From: Pseudomonas sp. B21-028
GTDB lineage: Bacteria > Pseudomonadota > Gammaproteobacteria > Pseudomonadales > Pseudomonadaceae
Length of the DNA: 64,000 nucleotides
Reading direction: 5' to 3'
Assembly: GCF_024749045.1 (NCBI RefSeq)
Contig: NZ_CP087184.1
Location: 1,488,001 to 1,552,000, forward strand
Part shown: in pieces, positions 1 through 9,022 of the stretch
Layout of the letters: every line of letters begins with the position of its first letter
Numbering within the stretch: the stretch's first letter is position 1
The notes under the pieces: generated by a model
Databases searched by the model: none
Told to the model about the DNA's origin: nothing
The model's input: only the letters and a program-made list of their open reading frames with translations
Position numbers and translations under genes: made by a program

Positions 1-42
1 CCTTACCTGTATTCCGAGCTGAGGGCCAAGCGTCATGACTAG
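1..42 (+). CDS. gtsB: Glucose ABC transporter permease, C-terminal end (GtsB-like)
   Basis: Only the last 13 codons and the TAG stop are present. The tail ends in basic residues (LRAKRHD), as expected for the cytoplasmic end of a MalF-type permease. Its stop overlaps the start of the next permease gene by 8 bases, the usual arrangement in the gts operon. The identity rests on this position and the gtsC-gtsD-oprB order, not on the short peptide itself. Confidence 0.6.
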   Translation, partial: PYLYSELRAKRHD

Positions 43-880
43 TCTCGCCACCAAACCCGGCATCAGCCTGAGTCGCATCGCGATCTACGCAGTGCTGATC
101 CTCGCCGTACTGCTTTACCTGGTTCCGCTGGTGGTCATGCTGTTGACCAGCTTCAAGACCCCGGAGGACATCAGCACCGGCAACCTGTTGAGCTGGCCGA
201 CCGTGGTCAGCGGCATCGGCTGGGTCAAGGCCTGGGCCTCGGTCAACGGTTACTTCTGGAACTCGATCAAAATCACCGTGCCTGCGGTGCTGATATCCAC
301 CGCCGTCGGTGCACTGAACGGCTATGTCTTGTCGATGTGGCGCTTTCGCGGTTCGCAGCTGTTCTTCGGGTTGCTGTTGTTCGGTTGCTTCCTGCCGTTC
401 CAGACCGTACTGCTGCCGGCCTCGTTCACCCTCGGCAAGATGGGCCTGGCCAGCACCACCACCGGCCTGGTGTTCGTGCACGTGGTGTATGGCCTGGCGT
501 TCACCACGCTGTTCTTCCGCAACTACTACGTCAGCATTCCTGATGCGCTGGTGAAGGCGGCGCGCCTGGACGGTGCGGGTTTCTTCACCATCTTCCGCAT
601 GATCATCCTGCCGATGTCGACGCCGATCATCATGGTCTGCCTGATCTGGCAGTTCACGCAGATCTGGAACGACTTCCTGTTCGGCGTGGTGTTCTCCAGC
701 GGCGATTCGCAACCCATCACGGTGGCGTTGAACAACCTGGTCAACACCAGCACCGGGGCCAAGGAATATAACGTTGATATGGCGGCGGCGATGATCGCCG
801 GGCTGCCGACCCTGCTGGTCTATGTGGTCGCAGGCAAGTATTTCGTGCGCGGGCTGACGGCCGGCGCGGTCAAGGGGTAA
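35..880 (+). CDS. gtsC: Glucose/sugar ABC transporter permease (MalG family, GtsC)
   Basis: This is an inner-membrane permease of the carbohydrate-uptake ABC type, 281 residues long, with about six hydrophobic segments. The EAA loop that docks on the ATPase is visible at about residues 169-195 (PDALVKAARLDGAGFFTIFR). It follows and overlaps the gtsB end and is followed after 2 bases by the ATPase gene. With GtsA and GtsB, which lie outside the window, it should import glucose from the periplasm. The substrate is inferred from synteny with oprB, hexR and zwf, because the fold alone would fit several sugars. Confidence 0.9.
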   Translation: MTSLATKPGISLSRIAIYAVLILAVLLYLVPLVVMLLTSFKTPEDISTGNLLSWPTVVSGIGWVKAWASVNGYFWNSIKITVPAVLISTAVGALNGYVLSMWRFRGSQLFFGLLLFGCFLPFQTVLLPASFTLGKMGLASTTTGLVFVHVVYGLAFTTLFFRNYYVSIPDALVKAARLDGAGFFTIFRMIILPMSTPIIMVCLIWQFTQIWNDFLFGVVFSSGDSQPITVALNNLVNTSTGAKEYNVDMAAAMIAGLPTLLVYVVAGKYFVRGLTAGAVKG

Positions 881-882
881 TC

Positions 883-2043
883 ATGGCAACGCTCGAACTT
901 CGCAATGTAAACAAGACTTACGGCGTCGGCCTGCCCGACACCCTGAAGAACATCGAACTGTCGATCAAGGACGGTGAGTTCCTGATCCTCGTCGGGCCTT
1001 CGGGCTGCGGCAAGTCGACCCTCATGAACTGCATCGCCGGCCTGGAAACCATCACTGGCGGCGCGATCATGATCGGCGACCAGGACGTCAGCGGCATGAG
1101 CCCCAAGGATCGCGACATCGCCATGGTGTTCCAGTCCTATGCGCTGTACCCGACCATGAGCGTGCGCGAGAACATCGAGTTCGGCTTGAAGATCCGCAAG
1201 ATGCCGCAATCGGCCATCGACGAGGAAGTGGCCCGGGTTGCCAAGCTGTTGCAGATCGAACACCTGCTCAATCGCAAGCCCGGCCAGCTCTCCGGTGGCC
1301 AGCAGCAACGCGTGGCCATGGGCCGAGCCCTGGCGCGGCGGCCGAAGATCTATCTGTTCGACGAACCGCTGTCCAACCTCGACGCCAAGCTGCGGGTCGA
1401 GATGCGCACCGAAATGAAACTGATGCACCAGCGCCTGAAGACCACCACGGTTTATGTGACCCACGACCAGATCGAGGCCATGACCCTGGGCGACAAAGTG
1501 GCGGTGATGAAGGACGGGATCATCCAGCAGTTCGGCACGCCGGAAGAGATCTACACCAACCCGGCCAACCTGTTCGTGGCGAGTTTCATCGGTTCGCCGC
1601 CGATGAACTTCATTCCCCTGCGCCTGCAGCGCAAGGAAGGTCGCCTGGTGGCGCTGCTCGACAGCGGTCAGGCCCGTTGCGAGTTGCCATTGGGCCTGCA
1701 GGATGCCGGCCTGGAAGACCGCGAAGTGATTCTTGGCATGCGTCCGGAACAGATCTTACTGGCTGGCAGCGAGCCGAACGGTTTGCCGACCATTCGTGCC
1801 GAAGTCCAGGTCACCGAGCCCACCGGCCCGGACACCCTGGTATTTGTCAGTCTAAATGACACCAAAGTTTGCTGCCGCCTGGCGCCGGACGCGGCGCCAC
1901 GGGCCGGAGAAACGATGACGCTTCAGCTTGACCCGCAAAAAGTATTACTATTTGATGCTCAGACCGGCGAACGCTTAGGAGTCGCTGGTCAGGCACAAGC
2001 CCAGGAGCGAGCGCCGAACGTGGCGCAGTTCAAAGGCCGGTGA
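883..2043 (+). CDS. gtsD: Sugar ABC transporter ATP-binding protein (MalK/UgpC type, GtsD)
   Basis: This is the ATPase subunit that powers the glucose transporter. Walker [10 protein letters not shown] is at residues 38-46, the Q-loop at about 82-88, the LSGGQ signature at 136-140, Walker B IYLFDEP at 156-162 and the switch histidine at 194. The C-terminal third is a TOBE-type domain as in MalK and UgpC. The length of 386 residues is normal for the family. It is the last gene of the gts operon and is separated from oprB by a REP doublet, so oprB may have its own promoter. Confidence 0.93.
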   Translation: MATLELRNVNKTYGVGLPDTLKNIELSIKDGEFLILVGPSGCGKSTLMNCIAGLETITGGAIMIGDQDVSGMSPKDRDIAMVFQSYALYPTMSVRENIEFGLKIRKMPQSAIDEEVARVAKLLQIEHLLNRKPGQLSGGQQQRVAMGRALARRPKIYLFDEPLSNLDAKLRVEMRTEMKLMHQRLKTTTVYVTHDQIEAMTLGDKVAVMKDGIIQQFGTPEEIYTNPANLFVASFIGSPPMNFIPLRLQRKEGRLVALLDSGQARCELPLGLQDAGLEDREVILGMRPEQILLAGSEPNGLPTIRAEVQVTEPTGPDTLVFVSLNDTKVCCRLAPDAAPRAGETMTLQLDPQKVLLFDAQTGERLGVAGQAQAQERAPNVAQFKGR

Positions 2044-2051
2044 AGAGCAAA

Positions 2052-2170
2052 TGTGGGGGCGAGCCTGTGGGAGCAAAGCTTGTTCGCGAAGAACGATAAC
2101 GCGGTCATCCAAAAGACCGAGGCGTCTTCATCGCGAGCAAGCTCAGCTCCCACCCAGGCTCGCTCCCACA
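2052..2170. repeat. REP doublet, GTGGGAGC family
   Basis: Two inverted copies of the Pseudomonas REP unit (TGTGGGAGC and its complement GCTCCCACA) flank a variable middle. The left end carries an extra tandem head (GTGGGGGCGAGCC then TGTGGGAGCAAAGC). It fills the gap between gtsD and oprB and may protect or end the gts transcript. Confidence 0.8.
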
Positions 2171-2244
2171 AAAAGAAGTATGCGGTGGGTGGGGGACTGC
2201 CCAGCGCAATCGTTGTAAACCGCGTTAGAAAAATAAAAACAGTT

Positions 2245-2255
2245 AATAACAATAA
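2245..2255 (+). promoter_or_regulatory. Candidate Crc/Hfq catabolite-repression (CA) motif in the oprB leader
   Basis: AATAACAATAA fits the AAnAAnAA pattern bound by Hfq with Crc in pseudomonads. It lies 17 bases before the oprB start codon, just upstream of the Shine-Dalgarno AGGAA. Function is inferred from sequence and position. Confidence 0.5.
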
Positions 2256-2272
2256 AGACGAGGAATGTAGGG

Positions 2273-3619
2273 ATGAAGACGAAAAACAATGCCCGGCTTA
2301 TCTGCCAGTTATCAGCCGTTGCGGCTATGATGCTGGCCGGTAGCGCACACGCTGCCGACGCGTTCAGCGCCGACTCGCAGTGGATGACGGGTGACTGGGG
2401 TGGTGAGCGGACCAAGCTGATCGAGCAGGGTATCGACATCAAGGCTGACTACGTCGGTGAAGTGGGTGGCAACCTGCACGGCGGCTACAACAACGACAAG
2501 ACCGCGCGTTACGCCGACCAGTTCGGTCTGGGCGTGGCACTGGACCTGCAAAAGCTGTGGGGCTGGGATAACACCCAGGCCAAGATCCAGCTGACCAACC
2601 GTAACGGCGAAAACATTTCCAACGACCGCGTCGGCGACCCGCGTGCCGGCACCTTGAGTTCCTCCCAGGAAGTCTACGGCCGTGGCCACATGGTCCGTCT
2701 GACCCAACTGTGGATCAAGCACCAGTTCCTCGATGGCAAGCTGGATGTCAAGGCTGGTTACTTCGGCGAAGGCGAAGACTTCAACACCTTCCCTTGCGAA
2801 TTCCAGAACCTGGCGTTCTGCGGCTCCCAAGTGGGTAACTGGGCCACCGGTATCTGGTACAACTGGCCAGTCATGCAGGCTGCTCTGCGCGTGAAGTACA
2901 ACATCACGCCTGAGTTCTATGCGCAGATCGGTGCCTACAACCAGAACCCTTCGCAGCTGGAACATGGCAACGGCTTCAAGCTCAGCGGCAGTGGTACCAA
3001 GGGCACCGTGATCCCGGTCGAACTGGTCTGGTCGCCGAAGGTCAACAGCCTGCCGGGTGAATACCGTGTCGGTTACTACAAGAGCACGGCCGATGCCAAT
3101 GACGTCCGTGAAGACGACAACGGCGACGATGCCGCGACCACCCAGAACGCCTATCGCAGCCACAACAGCAAGCATGGCTACTGGTTCGTGGCGCAGCAGC
3201 AACTCACCACCCACAACGGTGATGCGTCCCGCGGCCTGAATATCGCAGCCAACGCGACGTTCCACGACAAGGACACCAACATTGTCGATAACTACCAGTC
3301 GCTGATGTTCGTGTACAAGGGGCCGTTCGATGCTCGTCCTAAAGATGACATCGGCATCGGTTTCTCCCGTATCCATGTCAACGAGGACGTGAAGAAAAAC
3401 GCCGAGCTGACCAACGCTGCCAATGGTGTGACCGATTACAACGACCCACTGTTCGCGCCGCTGCGTAGCACCGAGTACAACTACGAGCTCAACTACGGTG
3501 TCCACGTGACCAACTGGCTGACCGTACGTCCCAACCTGCAATACATCACCCACCCGGGTGGCGTCGATGAGGTGGACAACGCGCTGGTGGCCGGCCTGAA
3601 AATTCAGTCGGTGTTCTAA
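2273..3619 (+). CDS. oprB: Carbohydrate-selective outer-membrane porin OprB
   Basis: This is an outer-membrane porin for glucose and related sugars, 448 residues. A Sec signal peptide ends near ...AGSAHA at about residue 27, and the mature protein opens with the OprB-type segment (WMTGDWGGERTKL) and ends in phenylalanine, as trimeric porins do. It lies directly downstream of the gts ABC genes and upstream of hexR-zwf, which supports a role in glucose entry. The start is set by the signal peptide and the AGGAATGTAGGG ribosome site. An A-rich leader suggests post-transcriptional catabolite control. A hairpin with eight T's follows the stop. Confidence 0.93.
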   Translation: MKTKNNARLICQLSAVAAMMLAGSAHAADAFSADSQWMTGDWGGERTKLIEQGIDIKADYVGEVGGNLHGGYNNDKTARYADQFGLGVALDLQKLWGWDNTQAKIQLTNRNGENISNDRVGDPRAGTLSSSQEVYGRGHMVRLTQLWIKHQFLDGKLDVKAGYFGEGEDFNTFPCEFQNLAFCGSQVGNWATGIWYNWPVMQAALRVKYNITPEFYAQIGAYNQNPSQLEHGNGFKLSGSGTKGTVIPVELVWSPKVNSLPGEYRVGYYKSTADANDVREDDNGDDAATTQNAYRSHNSKHGYWFVAQQQLTTHNGDASRGLNIAANATFHDKDTNIVDNYQSLMFVYKGPFDARPKDDIGIGFSRIHVNEDVKKNAELTNAANGVTDYNDPLFAPLRSTEYNYELNYGVHVTNWLTVRPNLQYITHPGGVDEVDNALVAGLKIQSVF

Positions 3620-3658
3620 CGCTGTTGCGATAAGCTCCTCTCTATGTGCGCATAATTT

Positions 3659-3688
3659 GCGGACGGCCAAGGCTGTCCGCTTTTTTTT
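3659..3688 (+). terminator. Rho-independent terminator of oprB
   Basis: GCGGACGGCC and GGCTGTCCGC form a hairpin followed by eight T's, 40 bases after the oprB stop. Confidence 0.85.
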
Positions 3689-3714
3689 GGGGAGTCCCGC
3701 GCAGGGAGGTCAGC

Positions 3715-3810
3715 TGTGGGAGCAAGGCTTGCCCGCGATGAAGCTGAATGCGGTTTGCGGTTTGCCCCAGAGCCGAGGCGCCTGTGTCGCGAGCAAGCTT
3801 TGCTCCCACA
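3715..3810. repeat. REP doublet, GTGGGAGC family
   Basis: TGTGGGAGCAAGGCTTGCCCGCGA and the inverted CGCGAGCAAGCTTTGCTCCCACA enclose about 45 bases. It lies between the oprB terminator and the mutarotase gene. Confidence 0.8.
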
Positions 3811-3870
3811 GCGAGCTACCTCGCCACAAATAGCCAGTTGAGAGTTCAATGATTTCCAGGACCGCGGCCC

Positions 3871-4728
3871 ATGTATGAGCATCCACTGCAACGCTTTTTC
3901 AGATCCTTGCGCGAGCGCCCGGTGTTTGCGTGGGAGCGCTATCGGCAGCGCGATGTGTTGGTGATCGATCATCCACTGTGCCAAGCGGTGTTCAGTCGCC
4001 AGGGTGCGCAGTTGCTGCATTTCCAGCCCCGCGGGCAGAAACCCTGGTTGTGGTGCGCGGCCAAATGGCCCCAGGTCGGGGCGATACGGGGTGGAGTGCC
4101 GGTGTGCTGGCCGTGGTATGGCCGTCATCCGAGCGAAAACGCCTGGCCGTCCCATGGCTGGGCGCGGCTGATCGACTGGAAGCTGCTGGACAGCCGCAGC
4201 GACGACGATGGCGTGCATCTGCATTGGCAATTGCAGTTGTGCGACTGGCAGGTGGACTTGCACGCAGATCTTGGCGAGCGCATGGAGCTGCGCCTGAGCA
4301 CCGAGCACCAGGACAGCTTGCCGTGCCAGTTGAGCCAGGCTTTGCATGCCTACTGGCGTATTGGCGACGTCGGCGAGGTAGCGCTGTCTGGGCTGGAAGG
4401 CGCGCAAGGTTACGACCATCTGAACCGCGCGGTCTGCCAGCAGGAAGGTGAGTTGCGGGTCGAAGGCGGCTGCCAGCGGGTGTTTCAGCACGAAGGGGAG
4501 TTGCAGCTCAAGGACCATGCCTGGCAGCGAGCATTGTGCATCGATACCGGCGACAGCGCCGACACGGTGGTGTGGCATCCCGGTACCCGGCCGTTGCTGG
4601 GGGTGAGCTGGGATGAAGTCAGCGAGTTCGTCTGCGTCGAAGCGGCCAGCGGCGGCACCGACAGCCTGTGCCTGGCACCGGGGGAGCGGGCGCACCTGAG
4701 TCTGCAGGCGCGGGTGGGGCTTGATTGA
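3871..4728 (+). CDS. D-hexose-6-phosphate mutarotase (aldose 1-epimerase family)
   Basis: The protein should interconvert alpha and beta anomers of glucose 6-phosphate, feeding the beta anomer to Zwf. It has 285 residues. Motifs typical of the YeaD-like subfamily are visible: GGVPVCWPWYGRH and HGWAR in the N-terminal half, ALHAYWRIGD with the catalytic histidine in the middle, and VWHPG followed by FVCVEA near the C-terminus. It sits between oprB and hexR-zwf, which agrees with a role in glucose catabolism. AGGA upstream supports the ATG chosen. Confidence 0.88.
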   Translation: MYEHPLQRFFRSLRERPVFAWERYRQRDVLVIDHPLCQAVFSRQGAQLLHFQPRGQKPWLWCAAKWPQVGAIRGGVPVCWPWYGRHPSENAWPSHGWARLIDWKLLDSRSDDDGVHLHWQLQLCDWQVDLHADLGERMELRLSTEHQDSLPCQLSQALHAYWRIGDVGEVALSGLEGAQGYDHLNRAVCQQEGELRVEGGCQRVFQHEGELQLKDHAWQRALCIDTGDSADTVVWHPGTRPLLGVSWDEVSEFVCVEAASGGTDSLCLAPGERAHLSLQARVGLD

Positions 4729-4751
4729 GGATTTGTAGTTGCTACCGACCT

Positions 4752-4818
4752 CTTCGCGAGCAAGCCCGCTCCCACATTTGAAATGCATTCCCTTGTGGGA
4801 GCGGGCTTGCTCGCGAAG
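4752..4818. repeat. Perfect 25-base inverted repeat of the REP family
   Basis: CTTCGCGAGCAAGCCCGCTC plus CCACA is repeated exactly in inverse order with an 18-base spacer. It lies between the convergent mutarotase and hexR genes, where a long transcribed hairpin could act as a transcript end for both. Confidence 0.8.
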
Positions 4819-4852
4819 ACGGACTAACAGACGCCAAAGCTCCTGAGCCGAA

Positions 4853-5722
4853 TCAGTTGAACTCATCCCCCACCGGATACCGGCTGGCGTTCAGGCTTTC
4901 CTTGATCTTGCGCAGGTGCGGCTGGAAATCCACGCCCCGGCGCAGGGTCATCCCGGTGGCGAGCACATCCAGCACCGTGAGCTGAATGATCCGCGAGGTC
5001 ATCGGCATGTAGATGTCGGTGTCTTCGGGGAGCGGAATGTTCAGGCTCAGGGTACTGGCCTTGGCCAGGGGGGAGTTTTCCGCGGTGAGGCCCAATACCG
5101 AAGCGCCGTTCTCCCGGGCGATGCGCGCCACTTCCACCAGTTCGCGGGTGCGGCCGGTGTAGGAAATGATCACGAACAGCTCACCAGTGTGGGCCACCGA
5201 CGCGATCATGCGCTGCATCAGCACGTCGGCATGGGCGGTCACTGCCAGGTTGAAGCGGAAAAACTTGTGCTGGGCGTCCAGTGCCACCGGGGCCGAGGCG
5301 CCGAGGCCGAAGAAGTGGATCTGGCGGGCCTGGATCAGCAGGTCCACGGCGCGGCTGATCAAATTTGGATCAAGTGCCTGGCAGGCACTGTCCAACGAAG
5401 CAATGGCACTGCCAAAGATTTTCTGGGTGTAGGCTTCGGGGTTGTCGTCGGCCTCTACTGCACGGCTGACATAAGCGGCGCCGCTGGCCAGGCTCTGGGC
5501 CAGTTGCAGCTTGAGCTCCGGGTAGCCGCTGACGCCGAACGAACGGCAGAAACGGTTGACCGTGGGCTCGCTGACCGACGCGGCCTGGGCTAGGGCGGCG
5601 ATGCTGAAACGGGTGGCCTGCTGTGGGTTGAGCAGGATCACCTCGGCCACCTTGCGTTCTGCCTTGTTCAGGTCTTCAAGGCGACTCTGGATCTGCTCCA
5701 GTAAATTTCGCACGCGGTCCAT
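4853..5722 (-). CDS. hexR: Transcriptional repressor HexR (RpiR/MurR family)
   Basis: This is the KDPG-responsive repressor of central glucose genes, 289 residues. An RpiR-type helix-turn-helix occupies about residues 1-77 ([21 protein letters not shown] is the recognition region) and a sugar-isomerase (SIS) domain about 120-250 binds the phosphosugar effector. It is transcribed away from zwf across a 187-base region that holds a palindrome resembling a HexR box, so self-control together with control of zwf-pgl-eda is likely. The family role is established in P. putida and P. aeruginosa; here it is inferred from sequence and synteny. Confidence 0.93.
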   Translation of the reverse strand: MDRVRNLLEQIQSRLEDLNKAERKVAEVILLNPQQATRFSIAALAQAASVSEPTVNRFCRSFGVSGYPELKLQLAQSLASGAAYVSRAVEADDNPEAYTQKIFGSAIASLDSACQALDPNLISRAVDLLIQARQIHFFGLGASAPVALDAQHKFFRFNLAVTAHADVLMQRMIASVAHTGELFVIISYTGRTRELVEVARIARENGASVLGLTAENSPLAKASTLSLNIPLPEDTDIYMPMTSRIIQLTVLDVLATGMTLRRGVDFQPHLRKIKESLNASRYPVGDEFN

Positions 5723-5825
5723 AGACGATTCCTAGAAAGACGGGTCTTTGATACGACCCTTTGCGGTGGCCTATCCTACTGATGGCTCCGACGGACCACC
5801 ACTCGGAATCGGTATTTTCGGAAAA

Positions 5826-5844
5826 TGTTGTGGTTATTACTACA
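5826..5844. promoter_or_regulatory. Candidate HexR operator between hexR and zwf
   Basis: TGTTGT-GGTTATT-ACTACA is an inverted repeat with five of six positions matching and a 7-base spacer. It resembles the TTGT-N7/8-ACAA type reported for Pseudomonas HexR and lies in the shared hexR/zwf promoter region. Confidence 0.65.
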
Positions 5845-5896
5845 TTTTCCCTTGAGTGATGCCTTAAAAAAAGGTATTTGTAGCCTAACTTGATAA

Positions 5897-5904
5897 AAGA
5901 ACAA
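5897..5904 (+). promoter_or_regulatory. Candidate Crc/Hfq motif at the zwf ribosome site
   Basis: AAGAACAA fits AAnAAnAA and overlaps the only Shine-Dalgarno-like stretch (AAAAGAA) in front of the zwf ATG. It is short, so a chance match is possible. Confidence 0.35.
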
Positions 5905-5909
5905 ACATC

Positions 5910-7379
5910 ATGCCTTCGATAACGGTTGAACCGTGCACCTTTGCCTTGTTCGGCGCGCTGGGCGATCTGGCCCTGCGCAAGCTGTTTCCTGCCCTTTACC
6001 AACTCGACGGCGCCGGCCTGCTGCATGAGGACACGCGAATCATCGCGTTGGCCCGTGAAGCCGGCAGCGAGCAGCAGCACCTGGCGTTCATCGCCACGGA
6101 ACTGCGCCGCTATGTGGGCGACAAGGAGCTGAACGAAACCGTGGTCGAGCGCTTCATGGCGCGGCTGACTTACCTGCATGTGGATTTCCTCAAGGCCGAC
6201 GACTATGTCGCGTTGGCCGAACAGGTCGGGGCGGCCCAGCAGGTCATTGCCTATTTCGCCACGCCAGCGGCGGTGTACGGGGCGATCTGCGAGAACCTGG
6301 CGAAGGTCGGCTTGAGCGAAAACACCCGTGTCGTGCTGGAGAAACCCATCGGCTCGGACCTGGAGTCCTCGCGCAAGGTCAACGACGCCGTGGCGCAGTT
6401 CTTCCCGGAGAACCGCACCTATCGTATCGACCACTACCTGGGCAAAGAGACGGTCCAGAACCTGATCGCGCTGCGGTTCGCCAACAGCCTGTTCGAAACC
6501 CAGTGGAACCAGCATTACATTTCCCACGTGGAAATCACCGTGGCCGAGAAGGTCGGCATCGAAGGCCGCTGGGGCTATTTCGACAAGGCCGGACAGCTGC
6601 GGGACATGATCCAGAACCACCTGTTGCAGCTGCTGTGCCTGATCGCCATGGACCCGCCGGCCGAACTGTCCGCCGACAGCATCCGGGACGAGAAGGTCAA
6701 GGTGCTCAAGGCACTGGCGCCGATCAGTCCCGAAGGCCTGACCACCCAAGTGGTGCGCGGCCAGTACATCGCCGGCCACAGCGAGGGCAAGGCGGTTCCG
6801 GGCTACCTGGAAGAGCCCAACTCCAACACCCAGAGCGACACCGAAACCTTCGTCGCCCTGCGCGCCGACATTCGCAACTGGCGTTGGGCCGGGGTTCCGT
6901 TCTACCTGCGTACTGGCAAGCGCATGCCGCAAAAGCTGTCGCAGATCGTCATTCACTTCAAGGAACCGTCCCATTACATCTTCGCTCCCGAGCAGCGCTT
7001 GCAGATCAGTAACAAACTGATCATTCGCCTGCAACCGGACGAAGGGATCTCCCTGCGGGTGATGACCAAGGACCAGGGCCTGGACAAGGGCATGCAGTTG
7101 CGCAGCGGTCCTTTGCAACTCAACTTTTCCGACACCTGGCGTAGCGCGCGGATTCCCGATGCCTACGAGCGGTTGTTGCTGGAAGTCATGAACGGCAATC
7201 AGAACCTGTTTGTCCGTAAAGATGAAATCGAAGCCGCGTGGACCTGGTGTGACCAGTTGATCGCCGGGTGGAAAAAGTCCGGTGATGCGCCCAAGCCGTA
7301 CGCGGCCGGGTCCTGGGGGCCGATGAGCTCCATTGCACTGATCACGCGGGATGGGAGGTCATGGTATGGCGATATCTGA
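5910..7379 (+). CDS. zwf: Glucose-6-phosphate 1-dehydrogenase
   Basis: The enzyme oxidises glucose 6-phosphate to 6-phosphogluconolactone with NAD(P)+, the entry to the Entner-Doudoroff route. It has 489 residues, the usual length. The nucleotide-binding motif [11 protein letters not shown] is at residues 15-25, EKPIG at about 144-148, and the active-site signature RIDHYLGKE at 172-180. Its 3' end overlaps pgl by 14 bases, so the two are translationally linked. HexR control is suggested by the operator-like palindrome 65 bases upstream. Confidence 0.97.
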   Translation: MPSITVEPCTFALFGALGDLALRKLFPALYQLDGAGLLHEDTRIIALAREAGSEQQHLAFIATELRRYVGDKELNETVVERFMARLTYLHVDFLKADDYVALAEQVGAAQQVIAYFATPAAVYGAICENLAKVGLSENTRVVLEKPIGSDLESSRKVNDAVAQFFPENRTYRIDHYLGKETVQNLIALRFANSLFETQWNQHYISHVEITVAEKVGIEGRWGYFDKAGQLRDMIQNHLLQLLCLIAMDPPAELSADSIRDEKVKVLKALAPISPEGLTTQVVRGQYIAGHSEGKAVPGYLEEPNSNTQSDTETFVALRADIRNWRWAGVPFYLRTGKRMPQKLSQIVIHFKEPSHYIFAPEQRLQISNKLIIRLQPDEGISLRVMTKDQGLDKGMQLRSGPLQLNFSDTWRSARIPDAYERLLLEVMNGNQNLFVRKDEIEAAWTWCDQLIAGWKKSGDAPKPYAAGSWGPMSSIALITRDGRSWYGDI

Positions 7380-8079
7380 AGTGAAACTGCCCCAGGGCGT
7401 CAGCGCCCTGGGGTTCAAGAGCCCGGTGCTGTTGGCCGAAGGCCTGGCATTGAAGGTGGCCGAGCAACTGCGCGAGGCAATCAGCGCACGTGGCGCGGCG
7501 GTCCTGGTGGTGTCGGGCGGCCGCAGTCCGGTGGCATTTTTTCAGAGCCTGGCCAAGCAGACGCTGGATTGGTCGAAAGTGGTGGTGAGCCTGGCGGACG
7601 AGCGCTGGGTGCCGGTTGAACATGCCGACAGCAATGCCGGTCTGCTCAAGCGTTACCTGTTGCAAGGCCCGGCGGCCAAGGCCCAGTTCCTGAGCCTCTA
7701 CAGCGCCAGTGCCAACCTGGAGGCTGCCGCCGAGCAGGCGGATCGCCTGCTGGCCGAGCTGCCGCCTATCGATGTGCTGGTATTGGGCATGGGCGATGAC
7801 GGGCACACCGCCTCGTTGTTCCCCGACAGCCCGAACCTGGCCGAAGCCTTGGACATCCAGGGGGCTCGTCGTTGCTGGCCAATGCTGGCGCCGACCGTGC
7901 CGCACCAGCGCCTGACCATGAGTCGCGCCTTGCTGGCCTCGGCGAAGCACAAAGTGCTGTCGATTTCCGGTCAATCGAAATTGACCACCCTGAACGCTGC
8001 GGTGGCCGGTGACAACGTCGCCGAAATGCCGATCCGCGCGTTTTTGCAACCTACGTTAGAGATTTACTGGTGCCCATGA
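7366..8079 (+). CDS. pgl: 6-phosphogluconolactonase
   Basis: The enzyme hydrolyses 6-phosphogluconolactone to 6-phosphogluconate. It has 237 residues and the family motifs [13 protein letters not shown] near residue 45, LADERWVP near 75, and [13 protein letters not shown] near 142. The ATG at 7366 is preferred over an in-frame ATG at 7351 because a strong GGGAGGT lies just before it and the protein then starts like its relatives. It overlaps the zwf end and precedes eda by 17 bases, forming one operon. Confidence 0.93.
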   Translation: MAISEVKLPQGVSALGFKSPVLLAEGLALKVAEQLREAISARGAAVLVVSGGRSPVAFFQSLAKQTLDWSKVVVSLADERWVPVEHADSNAGLLKRYLLQGPAAKAQFLSLYSASANLEAAAEQADRLLAELPPIDVLVLGMGDDGHTASLFPDSPNLAEALDIQGARRCWPMLAPTVPHQRLTMSRALLASAKHKVLSISGQSKLTTLNAAVAGDNVAEMPIRAFLQPTLEIYWCP

Positions 8080-8096
8080 ACCAAGGATCAGCCGCT

Positions 8097-8762
8097 ATGA
8101 CAAACCTATCCCCGACCGTTTCCATGGCGGACAAAGTTACCCTGATCGACGACCTGTGCGCCAAGGCGCGGATCCTGCCGGTCATCACCATCGCCCGTGA
8201 ACAGGACATCCTGCCGCTGGCCGATGCCCTGGCGGCCGGTGGCCTGACGGCGCTGGAAGTGACCTTGCGTTCCCTGTTCGGCCTCAAGGCCATCCAGGTG
8301 CTGCGCGATCAGCGTCCGGAACTGGTGACCGGTGCCGGCACGGTGCTCGACCGCCAAATGCTGGCGGCTGCCGAAGCGGCCGGTTCGCAGTTCATCGTGA
8401 CCCCGGGCATCACCCGTGACCTGCTCGAAGCCAGTGTCGACAGCCCGATTCCGTTGCTGCCGGGCATCAGCAACGCCTCCGGCATCATGGAGGGCTACGG
8501 TCTGGGTTATCGCCGCTTCAAATTGTTCCCGGCGGAAGTCAGTGGCGGTGTCGCCGCCATCAAGGCCCTGGGCGGTCCGTTCGGTGAAGTGAAATTCTGC
8601 CCGACCGGTGGCGTCGGCCCGGCCAATATCAAGAGCTACATGGCGTTGAAAAACGTGATGTGCGTGGGCGGTAGCTGGATGCTCGATCCGGAATGGATCA
8701 AGAACGGCGACTGGGCCCGCATCCAGGAATGCACCGCCGAGGCACTGGCGCTGCTGGATTGA
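8097..8762 (+). CDS. eda: KDPG/KHG aldolase (bifunctional 2-dehydro-3-deoxy-phosphogluconate aldolase)
   Basis: The enzyme cleaves KDPG to pyruvate and glyceraldehyde 3-phosphate, the last step of the Entner-Doudoroff pathway. It has 221 residues. The catalytic glutamate in LEVTLR (residue 54) and the Schiff-base lysine in RRFKLFPAE (residue 142) are present, as is the phosphate-binding FCPTGGV. The ATG at 8097 has AAGGAT at a good distance; an ATG at 8076 overlaps the pgl stop but has no clear ribosome site. It is the last gene of zwf-pgl-eda and is followed by a terminator. Confidence 0.95.
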   Translation: MTNLSPTVSMADKVTLIDDLCAKARILPVITIAREQDILPLADALAAGGLTALEVTLRSLFGLKAIQVLRDQRPELVTGAGTVLDRQMLAAAEAAGSQFIVTPGITRDLLEASVDSPIPLLPGISNASGIMEGYGLGYRRFKLFPAEVSGGVAAIKALGGPFGEVKFCPTGGVGPANIKSYMALKNVMCVGGSWMLDPEWIKNGDWARIQECTAEALALLD

Positions 8763-8800
8763 TTGTTTTACCGAACTTCGTTGGGTGTTCTACGGCTTTA

Positions 8801-8832
8801 CGGTGCGCTTGGTCGGCGCGCCGTTTTTTTTT
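8801..8832 (+). terminator. Rho-independent terminator of zwf-pgl-eda
   Basis: CGGTGCGC pairs with GCGCGCCG (one G-T pair) and is followed by nine T's, 38 bases after the eda stop. Confidence 0.85.
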
Positions 8833-8878
8833 GCCTGGGTTTTGGCCGAACACTGATTGGTGTTGGGAGCACCTATTC

Positions 8879-9007
8879 TGTGGCGAGGGGATTTATCTGT
8901 GGCGAGGAGATTTATCCCCGCTGGGTCGCGCAGCGGCCCCATTTTTTGGGGGGCTGTTGCACAGCCCAGCGGGGCGGTGCGACGTTTCGCTAAATCCCCT
9001 CGCCACA
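8879..9007. repeat. REP doublet, GTGGCGAGGGGATT family
   Basis: TGTGGCGAGGGGATTTAT is followed at once by a second head (TGTGGCGAGGAGATTTATCC) and then by inverted copies ending in CCCCTCGCCACA. The duplicated head is unusual among the six doublets of this type in the window. Confidence 0.8.
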
Positions 9008-9022
9008 GGGGGGCTGTGCAGG

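Noticed and set aside
2312..3670. Open frame opposite oprB (about 450 codons)
   Set aside because: It is Val- and Leu-rich antisense sequence crossing the oprB terminator; oprB has a signal peptide and porin motifs.
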